Assembly (NCBI GenBank): GCA_903821255.1
Contig: CAIJKT010000632.1
Span: 1-12,426 of the forward strand
Source of the DNA: an uncultured Lentisphaeria bacterium
Lineage (GTDB): Bacteria; Verrucomicrobiota; Lentisphaeria; Victivallales; Victivallaceae
DNA: 12,426 nt
Direction: 5' to 3'
Part shown: positions 5,501-11,477 of the stretch, piece by piece
Numbering within the stretch: position 1 is the stretch's first letter
Layout of the letters: every line of letters starts with the position of its first letter
Program-made: the position numbers and the translations under genes
Notes under the pieces: model-generated
Seen by the model: the letters and a program-made list of their open reading frames with translations, nothing else
Databases searched by the model: none
What the model was told of the DNA's origin: nothing

Positions 5501-8411
5501 GGTCTCCGATGCCGGAGAGCCTGATAAAGACGGCACACTGCGTATCAGCCGAACGGGCAGTACCGCCAATGCGCTGACCGTTTATTTCAGTATCGACGGC
5601 ACCGCAACCAACGGCAGCGATTATACTCTCAAGAACGGCACTACCGGCCTGACCAATTCCGTGGTTATTGCCGCCGGACAGTCATCCGCGGACATCACAG
5701 TCGGCATTATCGATGACGCCATTATTGAAGGCACCGAAACTGCTGTTATGACCTTGACTGCCAATGATGCCTATTCCTTTCTGGATGCGACATCCAGCGC
5801 CACCGTCAATGTCGGCGACAATGACGATACCGTCGCGCCGACGCTTCCGGGCAATTTAAAACAGACGGTCACCGCCAGGGATGTGGCATTCGACTGGGCG
5901 GACAGTTCTGACTCCGGCAGCGGCCTGAGTAATTATCTGCTGCAATATGCCCTGAACAATCAATTCACCGGGGCGGTTCAGCAGTCGGTTACCGTCAGCA
6001 GCGCCGATCTTTCCAATCTGGCCGAAGGCGTTTACTACTGGCGGGTCCAGGCTGCGGATAAGGCCGGGAATGTCAGCGACTGGGTTTCCGGCGGCAGTTT
6101 CGCGGTTGACACCACTGCGCCGTCTGTTCCAGTGACATTGACTCAAACCGCTAACGGCAAAAATATAACGTTCGACTGGGCTGACGGCTCCGATGCCACC
6201 AGCGGCGTCAAGCAGTATGAAGTACAAATCGACGACAACAGTGATTTCAGCAGTCTGGTCAGCACGCTGACCCCGGCAGAAAGCATTGTGACGGCAACCG
6301 GATTGCCAGACAGCTATTATTACTGGCGGGTCAGAACTCTGGATAATTCCGACAATTACAGCGACTGGAGCAGTGTTTCAAGCTTTATGTTTGACTCCAC
6401 GCCGCCGACAGTTCCAGGCGGCCTGCTCAGGAGCGTTTCCAGAAATAGCGTCGTTTTCGACTGGTCTGACAGCTCTGATGCCTACGGCGTGGCCAAATAT
6501 AATTTGCAGATTGATAACAATAATGATTTCGGCAGTCCGGTAAGTGACACGCTGCTTAAAGCCAGCAACAGTTCAGTCAGCAGCATGGCCGACGGAATTT
6601 ATTACTGGCGCGTCAAGGCTCAGGACAATACCGGCAACTGGAGCGCATGGACGGTTGGCGACAGCTTCACGGTGGACACCACCAAACCAACCGTGCCGGC
6701 CGGCCTGACCAGGACGCTTAACGGCAAAAATGTGGCGTTGGACTGGAATGACGCTTCCGATGCCACCAGCGGGGTCAAACAGTATGAAGTTCAGGTAGAT
6801 AACAGCAATAGTTTCACGACTCCGGAATACTTTAAACAAGTTGCCGCCAGTCAGGCGTATGTGGAGAACCTTGCGGCCGGATCATATTACTGGCGCATCC
6901 GCACTCAGGACAACTCAAGTAACTGGAGCATCTGGAGCGAGGTGGCAAATTTCACTGTGGAGCTGGCGCCGCCGACTGTTCCGGCCGGTTTGAAACAGAC
7001 GGTCACCGGGAGCAGTGCGGCTCTGGATTGGAATGATTCGACCGACGCCAGCGGCATCAGCCTGTATGAGATACGGGAAGACAACAACAGCGACTTCAGC
7101 AGTCCGGAATACTCTAGACAAGTTGCTGTCAGCGAGGCATCCGTGACAAATCTCGCACTCGGAACCTATTACTGGCAGGTACGCTCGCTGGATAATTCCG
7201 GCAATTACAGCGCCTGGAGCAAATCATCTTCATTCATTGTTACACCGGTTGATACTGTCGGCAATACTACATCCGATGCGAATGTCATTGGCGAACTTGC
7301 CAGCGGAGTCGTTGCCGAACGCAGTGAATGGGTTGGTTACGGCGATCCGGCTGATTACTATAAACTGACGCTGACCAATGACGGCGCGCTGACTCTGAAC
7401 TTGACCGGCTTGAGTGGCGACGCCAATCTTTCGCTGCTGGATAACAAGGGCAAGGTGCTGAAGACATCAGCTAACAAAAAAACTGCCGATGAAACAATCG
7501 CCATGCCGCTGCTGGCCGGTGATTATTTCGTTAAGGTTGCGCCTGCCGACGGCGGCAAGAGCACCGTCAACAACACCACGTATACGCTGAGCAATAAGGT
7601 TGATTATTTCCCTGGCGATAACGCCGGCGATACTTCATCCGGAGCAAATGTTATTGGCGAACTTGCCGACGGAGTCGTCGTCACACGCAGTGAATGGGTT
7701 GGTTTCGGCGATCCGGCTGATTACTATAAACTGACGCTGACCAATGCAGGGGCACTGACGCTGAACTTGACCGGGTTGAGCAGCGACGCCAACCTGACGC
7801 TGCTGGATAGCAAAGGCAAAGTGCTGAAGACATCAGCTAACAAAAAAACTGCCGATGAAGTAATCTCCACGGCTTTAGCCGCCGGTGATTATTTCGTTAA
7901 GGTTGCGCCTGCCGACGGCGGCAAGGGTACCGTTAACAACACCAATTACACGCTGAGTAATTATTTCCTGGCAGAAACCGCCGGCAATTCCTTTGCCGCC
8001 GCCGTCGAACTCGCTTCCGCTGGAACGGTTCATGGCTGGGTGGGGACAGGCAACAAGGAAGACTATTACAAAATCGAGGTGCTGGCGAACGGTGCAACCA
8101 TAACCGGCGGCTTGAGCGGATTTGCTTCAAACATCAACCTTTATGTATATGACTACAAACATAAACTGGTTACGTCTTCCACCAAGTCCGGACTGAATCC
8201 CGAGTCAATAGACAGCGGCGCCGGAAAGATCAATGCCGGCACATATTATGTAAAGGTAATGCTGGCGGGAACCGCCTCAACCGAGTATGACCTGAATTTC
8301 AATCTTACCCAGCCCGGCGGCCTGAGTCTGTCCGGCTCGTTGACCGGCAGTGCGGATACCGGGCTGACTGGCGAACCGCTGAAGAAAGACCAGGGAATTT
8401 TAGCAAGTTGA
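2595..8411 (+). CDS. Giant modular secreted protein: IdeS/Mac-like protease domain, strand-loop-strand repeats, Calx-beta, FN3-like and PPC-like modules
   Basis: This 1938-residue protein starts at an ATG 7 nt after GAGGG (2583-2587). Approximate domain order: 1-190, a Ser/Ala/Asn-rich linker without a hydrophobic signal peptide, in which residues 9-35 resemble one strand-loop-strand unit; 192-428, an IdeS/Mac-like cysteine-protease domain (Cys220, His345, Asp373); 434-852, about 20 AIDA-type 19-residue repeats; 853-960, an Ala/Ser/Thr-rich post-repeat region; 961-1077, Calx-beta (DDAIIEGTETA); 1079-1550, five FN3-like units with YYWRV and GNxSxW motifs; 1553-1905, three PPC-like units; 1906-1938, the tail. 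There is no C-terminal beta-barrel and no RTX nonapeptides, so export by the downstream ABC/MFP pair is more likely than autotransport. The adjacent heptosyltransferase probably glycosylates the repeats. A role in adhesion and cleavage of a host or neighbour protein is inference. Confidence 0.9.
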   Translation: MAFTPIISSQTVSDEIVNSGFQYTIAGSTSENTTFPDAGYQALPAAGNADNAAADTDNNYSRQDKIFTSGIAPESGPPECENINSTAAIPDVVDLPAPLTLPAFSSDADASPSASRNAAGAGAESNITVTAAEAVFAGNANISVEVTSGNSTDYKILTSGGGINAEPAANFANYIISGSNASTNLTTSATLSGTGTYRVDNTSLRAIDADKTGVDDTNLCWAGTASNMLYWAGWGKDTGSLTVSREDDLLTYFQQNFTDKGGWIESGIEWFLDGTYNGYEDSSAAQLEKSGGGGFFPSITVSDYLRVDRESTTVMTSLDTFLKSGDVCGLSVSWHDDYGYRIGGHAITCWGFTYNTSVSQSNKSYYTGVWISDSDDNYGEGVNAPDIIRYCPVSWSSADQTYILTYEPNYYGTIDGVIGLAPESGYQQEVYTVSVYNTVSGETVHDGTQTVFAGGVTLDNIIMNAGVQIVSSGGVTSGTVISSGGSQIVSAAGAADSTVINSGGNQYVSSGGTENSTVINSGGNEFVFAAGTGNSATVNSGGSQIVSSGGTATSTTINSGGSQIVFLAGKANSTAINAGGSQIVSSNGAASSAVINGGQYICFGGAATGAIVNNGGAQNISSGGVANLTTINSGGNQSVSSGGAANSTTINSGGSQLVSSGGMATSTNINSNGLQWIYSGGSANVIFQQDGAGVVAYTGAKITSGINSRVDGHRAFSIVSGVASNFLLENGGRLYVLYGNSAVDTIIASRGSMYISSGGMANLTTVNSGGNQLVYSSGTANSTTVNSGGSQIVSSGGTANLATINSGGKQYVSPGGTVHNIVVSSGGSMYVSSGGNATGTLTIAGGDVILANAAAFSSLTSVSYILAAAKTNDVLLTVNGGTLGTVATAYSLILDNAAAGSYILADSADLNSMKTKTFSVTYDSQTLNLTVGSSYTFSSGDKLSLNFTSSTRDQITAVLASIPKITVTTVSDAGEPDKDGTLRISRTGSTANALTVYFSIDGTATNGSDYTLKNGTTGLTNSVVIAAGQSSADITVGIIDDAIIEGTETAVMTLTANDAYSFLDATSSATVNVGDNDDTVAPTLPGNLKQTVTARDVAFDWADSSDSGSGLSNYLLQYALNNQFTGAVQQSVTVSSADLSNLAEGVYYWRVQAADKAGNVSDWVSGGSFAVDTTAPSVPVTLTQTANGKNITFDWADGSDATSGVKQYEVQIDDNSDFSSLVSTLTPAESIVTATGLPDSYYYWRVRTLDNSDNYSDWSSVSSFMFDSTPPTVPGGLLRSVSRNSVVFDWSDSSDAYGVAKYNLQIDNNNDFGSPVSDTLLKASNSSVSSMADGIYYWRVKAQDNTGNWSAWTVGDSFTVDTTKPTVPAGLTRTLNGKNVALDWNDASDATSGVKQYEVQVDNSNSFTTPEYFKQVAASQAYVENLAAGSYYWRIRTQDNSSNWSIWSEVANFTVELAPPTVPAGLKQTVTGSSAALDWNDSTDASGISLYEIREDNNSDFSSPEYSRQVAVSEASVTNLALGTYYWQVRSLDNSGNYSAWSKSSSFIVTPVDTVGNTTSDANVIGELASGVVAERSEWVGYGDPADYYKLTLTNDGALTLNLTGLSGDANLSLLDNKGKVLKTSANKKTADETIAMPLLAGDYFVKVAPADGGKSTVNNTTYTLSNKVDYFPGDNAGDTSSGANVIGELADGVVVTRSEWVGFGDPADYYKLTLTNAGALTLNLTGLSSDANLTLLDSKGKVLKTSANKKTADEVISTALAAGDYFVKVAPADGGKGTVNNTNYTLSNYFLAETAGNSFAAAVELASAGTVHGWVGTGNKEDYYKIEVLANGATITGGLSGFASNINLYVYDYKHKLVTSSTKSGLNPESIDSGAGKINAGTYYVKVMLAGTASTEYDLNFNLTQPGGLSLSGSLTGSADTGLTGEPLKKDQGILAS
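3168..3878 (+). other. IdeS/Mac-like (MEROPS C66-type) papain-fold protease domain inside the giant protein
   Basis: Residues 192-428 carry NLCWAGTASNMLYW, with Cys220 in the position of the IdeS nucleophile; GGHAITCWGF, with His345; and GVWISDSDDN, with Asp373 and Asp375 where IdeS has its DSD pair. KTGVDD begins 9 residues before Cys220, and Lys211 is a candidate for the IdeS oxyanion-hole lysine. Known members of this family are streptococcal secreted proteases that cut the immunoglobulin G hinge. The intervening segments here are divergent, so the substrate may differ. A general papain-like or C39-like peptidase is the alternative, but the Cys and DSD contexts fit IdeS better. The domain sits ahead of the repeat stalk. 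Confidence 0.72.
3894..5150 (+). repeat. Array of about 20 AIDA-type strand-loop-strand repeats (57-bp unit)
   Basis: The array encodes residues 434-852. The typical unit is 19 residues with the pattern TANSTTINSGGSQIVSSGG, and most units keep INSGG followed by QxVSSGG. At the DNA level the core 'ATCAACTCCGGCGG' recurs with small changes. One unit (about 4363-4407) is short by one residue. The array is interrupted by a degenerate stretch at about 4638-4850 where the pattern is hard to follow, and then resumes. In AIDA-I and TibA such repeats form a beta-solenoid and receive heptose on Ser/Thr. The heptosyltransferase immediately upstream fits this. The repetitiveness also makes length change by recombination plausible. 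Confidence 0.9.
5829..7244 (+). repeat. Five tandem fibronectin-III-like modules (94-95 residues each)
   Basis: Units begin near residues 1079, 1173, 1268, 1362 and 1457. Each starts with P-T-V-P-x-x-L or a variant, has an FDWxD or LDWxD motif about 20 residues in, a YEVQxDNxxxF segment, then YYWRVRxxDNxGNxSxW and FxVD at the end. Units 2 and 4 are the closest pair at DNA level: the DATSGVKQYEVQ stretch recurs 567 bp apart almost unchanged. This points to past duplication of a two-module block. The modules probably form a rigid spacer or a carbohydrate- or protein-binding stalk. Confidence 0.85.
7251..7982 (+). repeat. 366-bp tandem duplication encoding two PPC-like modules
   Basis: Residues 1553-1674 and 1675-1796 are near-identical 122-residue units, each with SEWVGxGDPADYYKLTL, LDxKGKVLKTSANKKTADE and GDYFVKVAPADGGK. 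The DNA matches at an exact 366-bp offset, including 39 identical bases starting at 7455 and 7821. The low divergence suggests a recent duplication or gene conversion. A third, divergent unit (HGWVGTGNKEDYYKIEV, about residues 1794-1905) follows. PPC (pre-peptidase C-terminal) domains are small beta-sandwiches common in secreted proteins. Confidence 0.85.
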
Positions 8412-8423
8412 TGACGGAATAAT

Positions 8424-8452
8424 TTGAAACATGTCAGCTCTGGGTTCATAAT
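8424..8452 (+). promoter_or_regulatory. Predicted sigma70-type promoter for the small-protein/ABC/MFP genes
   Basis: TTGAAA at 8424-8429 and CATAAT at 8447-8452 each differ from consensus by one base and have a 17-bp spacer. It begins 13 bp after the giant gene's stop. The resulting transcript would start near 8459 and have a leader of about 135 nt before the ATG at 8595. This would let the exporter be expressed independently of the heptosyltransferase and substrate. I found no strong intrinsic terminator in the gap, so read-through from upstream is also possible. Confidence 0.5.
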
Positions 8453-8594
8453 ATTCCATAATCTCATGCTGCAGGAATTCCGGTATGCCTGCGGACTGAT
8501 ATTTGCTCAAAAAAATATTCCGGGATGGAAAAACATGCATATGGATGGTATTTTCTACGAATATTAAAAAATATGCGAAAAAAGGAAAATTAGA

Positions 8595-8888
8595 ATGAAG
8601 AGACGGATTTATACCGACGGGGTTGAGGCAATCAGCTTCAGTGAAGGCATGGTGAGAATTGACCTGTTCAATGTTCTGCAGGGCAAAAATAACGAACCCG
8701 GCAAGGTACAGGAACGGGAAGTTACAGATGAACTGATAATGACTTCCCAGGGCTTTCTCCGCTCATATTCCGCGATGGAAAAGCTGGTAAAACAATTGAT
8801 GGACGCCGGCGTGGTTCAACGCAACGATGCGGCGGAAAATAAGCCGGCGGCGGTTGCTCCGGAAAATTCATCTCCCAATTTTAAATAA
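8595..8888 (+). CDS. Small acidic/amphipathic protein of unknown function in the type I secretion operon
   Basis: This 97-residue protein begins MKRRIYTDGVEAISFSEGMVRIDL and has no signal peptide or membrane segment, so it is probably cytoplasmic. An AAGGAA-type site at 8582-8587 lies 7-8 nt before the ATG. The first half looks beta-rich (ISFSEGMVRIDLFNVL). The middle (DELIMTSQGFLRSYSAMEKLVKQLMDAGVV) should be helical, and the last 20 residues are an Ala/Pro/Asn-rich tail. I do not recognise the family with confidence; the order of strand and helix loosely recalls DUF3467-type proteins, but that is only an impression. It ends 21 nt before the exporter, so it is probably co-translated. A role as an export accessory or chaperone is a guess from position only. 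Confidence 0.8.
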   Translation: MKRRIYTDGVEAISFSEGMVRIDLFNVLQGKNNEPGKVQEREVTDELIMTSQGFLRSYSAMEKLVKQLMDAGVVQRNDAAENKPAAVAPENSSPNFK

Positions 8889-8909
8889 TATGTTACGGGC
8901 GGCTTTTTG

Positions 8910-11477
8910 ATGGACAAATCTTCGGAGAAGCAGATCTTTACCGGCATCGAATGCTTGCGCGCGGTGGCGGTGAATTTCTGCCATGACATAAACTTTGCGG
9001 CGTTATTAACCCCGAAACTCTTCGAATTGTGCCAGAATTCGGAACAGGCGGGAATTCTGGAACTGGCGGGGATTCTGGAATTGGCGCCGGAACTTTGCAC
9101 GGAGCCGGATTTTCCGGCAGCCGTCGGCGATTACCGCGGGCCATTGCTGATCCTGCTTAAAAACGGCAACTGGGTGTGCGCCATCAATACCGACGAACTT
9201 AAATCCAATGCGGAAGACGTACTTGTCTGCGACCCGCTGGCGGTCGGGAAAAAATTCATTTCCGTCCAATACGACAAACTCACCGGAAATTACGGCGGGA
9301 AAGTTGTAAAATTCAAACTTCTTCTTACCGGCAAGGAAGCGGGCAATACAGCATTGTACTGCCTGACCGCGATTGGACGGCATCACGGCCTGGATATTAA
9401 TGTCCGCCGCCTGCTGCACGAATATGCCGTTGATACCAAAGAAATCTCCGAGCGGCTGATTTTCAAGATTGCGCATGATTACGGCATGAAGGGCAGGAAA
9501 CAGCATCTGTCCTGGGAAAGACTGGCCTCGCTGGGAGAGGCGTTTCCGGTTATGGCCGAAAAACTTGACGGCGGATATGTCATTCTCTGCGGCTGCCGGG
9601 AAAAAGACGACGTGGTGCAGATTGTGGCAGTCGATCCGTCAGTGCCGATGAAGCCCGGGGAAAGTTTTGTTTTCTGGAGCCGTGAGGAATACGCCGCAAC
9701 ATGCAACGGCAAAATTCTGCTGGTTAAACGGATTTATTCATTGCTGGATGAGAAGCAGCCGTTTGGAATTATGTGGGTTGTTCCGGAATTCATCAAGATG
9801 AAAGGAATATTCGGCCAGATCGCGCTGGCTGTAGTGCTGATGAGCGGCGTGGCGCTGATCACGCCGCTGTTCTTCCAGATTGTGGTTGACAAGGTGCTGG
9901 TGCATGCGAGCTACACCACGCTGAATGTGCTTGGCATCGGCATCATCATCGCGCTCTGCTTCAATGCGTTCATTGAATTCCTCCGGGGTTATCTGCTGCT
10001 CCACGCGACCAACAAGATCGATATCCGGACGGCAACAAGGACGTTTGACCATCTGATGCAGCTCCCGGTTAATTTTTACGAAAAGATTTCCGCCGGGGTA
10101 TTGATCAAACACATGCAGCAGACGGAAAAAATTCGCGGATTCCTTTCCGGAAATTTGTTCTTCACGATTCTTGAGTTGTCGTCACTGGTGGTATTTATCC
10201 CTTTCCTGCTGATTTACAGTGTCAAGCTGACGATTGTCGTGCTGGGCTTCTCATTGCTGATGGCGGGAATCATCGCCTTGATGATCAAGCCGTTCCAGAC
10301 CAGGTTGCAGGAGTTATATCAGGCGGAAGGCAAACGCCAGGGCATGCTGGTCGAGGCGATTCACGGCATCAACACCATAAAATCGCTGGCGCTGGAGCCG
10401 GTGCAGAAGAAGAAATGGAGCGATTCGACGGCATTTGCAATCACCCGCTATTTCAGGGTTGGCAAAATTTCATTGACGGCCAAGAGCATCAGCCAGTTGC
10501 TTGAAGCATTGATGGCGGTAGCGATTATCTGGATTGGCGCGCTCAGCGTGTTCGAGAAAGAAATCACGGTCGGCGCGCTGATTGCGTTTCAAATGCTCTC
10601 CGGCAGGGTGACCGGGCCGCTGGTCAAAGTGATCTCGCTGATTCACGAATACCAGCAGACCGCGCTGTCGGTCAAAATGCTGGGACAGGTGATGAATTCC
10701 CCCGGCGAACCGGCCGGCGGAGGAGTGCAGAATCCGCTGCAGGGCAATATCAGTTTTGACAGTGTTTCATTCCGCTACACGCCGGAAAGCAGATACGTGA
10801 TAAATAACCTGACCTGCGAATTTAAAGCCGGCAGTGTTATCGGGATTGTCGGACGCAGCGGCTCCGGCAAGACCACGCTGACCAAACTGCTTCAGGGACT
10901 GTATCAGATACAATCCGGAATCATCCGTTTCGACGGCATTGATCTCAAGGAGATCAGCAAGGCGCATCTGCGCAGCAGCATCGGGGTCGTGCTGCAGGAT
11001 AATTTCTTTTTTCACGGCACCGTCCGGGAGAATATTTCCATTACCAAGCGCAATGCCACGCTGGAGGAGATAATTTACGCGGCAAAACTGGCGGGCGCGG
11101 ATGAATTCATTCAGGAAATGCCCCGCGGGTACGATTCGCTGCTGGAGGAAAACGCCTCCAACCTGTCAGGCGGGCAGCGGCAGCGGCTGGCACTCGCCAG
11201 GGCATTGCTGACCAACCCCAGGATTCTGGTCTTCGATGAGGCGACCAGCGCCCTGGACCCGGAAAGCGAGAATGTCATTCAGAACAATTTGGCGGCGATG
11301 GCGCGCGGCAGAACTTTGATTATCGTTTCACACCGCCTTTCGATTATTCACGGAGCGGACAGAATCATGGTGCTGGACAGAGGCGACATGACCGCATTCG
11401 CGCCTCACAGCGAACTGGTCAAACAGCCGGGGATTTACCAGGATTTCTGGCAGCAGCAGATGGGGAGATTCTTATGA
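8910..11477 (+). CDS. HlyB-type type I secretion ABC exporter with two tandem degenerate C39-like domains
   Basis: This 855-residue inner-membrane exporter fuses permease and ATPase. The ATG at 8910 is preferred over the in-frame TTG at 8907; a GGGCGG stretch lies about 7 nt upstream. Residues 1-135 and 136-275 each resemble a C39-like domain. The catalytic Cys of the C39 DCGxxCL motif is Thr in both copies (FTGIECL, Thr11; NTALYCL, Thr147), and the His position is aromatic (Tyr223 in copy 2), so neither should cut. The membrane domain (about 298-575) contains ALITPLFFQIVVDKVLVH, very like HlyB. The ATPase has Walker A GRSGSGKTT (648-656), signature LSGGQ (752-756), Walker B ILVFDE (Asp776, Glu777) and His808. 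HlyB has about 707 residues; the excess is roughly one extra N-terminal domain. It overlaps the MFP gene by 4 bp. The likely cargo is the giant protein upstream. Confidence 0.95.
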   Translation: MDKSSEKQIFTGIECLRAVAVNFCHDINFAALLTPKLFELCQNSEQAGILELAGILELAPELCTEPDFPAAVGDYRGPLLILLKNGNWVCAINTDELKSNAEDVLVCDPLAVGKKFISVQYDKLTGNYGGKVVKFKLLLTGKEAGNTALYCLTAIGRHHGLDINVRRLLHEYAVDTKEISERLIFKIAHDYGMKGRKQHLSWERLASLGEAFPVMAEKLDGGYVILCGCREKDDVVQIVAVDPSVPMKPGESFVFWSREEYAATCNGKILLVKRIYSLLDEKQPFGIMWVVPEFIKMKGIFGQIALAVVLMSGVALITPLFFQIVVDKVLVHASYTTLNVLGIGIIIALCFNAFIEFLRGYLLLHATNKIDIRTATRTFDHLMQLPVNFYEKISAGVLIKHMQQTEKIRGFLSGNLFFTILELSSLVVFIPFLLIYSVKLTIVVLGFSLLMAGIIALMIKPFQTRLQELYQAEGKRQGMLVEAIHGINTIKSLALEPVQKKKWSDSTAFAITRYFRVGKISLTAKSISQLLEALMAVAIIWIGALSVFEKEITVGALIAFQMLSGRVTGPLVKVISLIHEYQQTALSVKMLGQVMNSPGEPAGGGVQNPLQGNISFDSVSFRYTPESRYVINNLTCEFKAGSVIGIVGRSGSGKTTLTKLLQGLYQIQSGIIRFDGIDLKEISKAHLRSSIGVVLQDNFFFHGTVRENISITKRNATLEEIIYAAKLAGADEFIQEMPRGYDSLLEENASNLSGGQRQRLALARALLTNPRILVFDEATSALDPESENVIQNNLAAMARGRTLIIVSHRLSIIHGADRIMVLDRGDMTAFAPHSELVKQPGIYQDFWQQQMGRFL
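9051..9086 (+). repeat. 18-bp in-frame tandem duplication (two copies)
   Basis: Two adjacent 18-bp copies, 9051-9068 and 9069-9086, match at 16 of 18 bases and encode GILELA twice. They lie in the first C39-like domain of the exporter, in the region before LAPELC, and probably lengthen a helix or loop by six residues. Confidence 0.8.

Noticed and set aside
7250..8411. Autotransporter beta-barrel or RTX calcium-binding repeats at the substrate C-terminus
   Set aside because: The segment consists of PPC-like modules and a polar tail; there is no alternating amphipathic barrel ending in an aromatic residue and no GGxGxDxUx nonapeptides.
8471..8492. Possible intrinsic terminator after the giant gene (GCAGG...CCTGC)
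   Set aside because: Only a 5-bp stem with a 12-nt loop and no following T-run on the + strand.
8907..8909. TTG as the exporter start codon
   Set aside because: The ATG directly after it is the stronger start and has equally good spacing from the upstream G-rich site.
9006..9506. Antisense frame of 166 codons opposite the start of the ABC exporter
   Set aside because: It is a shadow of the exporter coding frame, with no start signal or motif.
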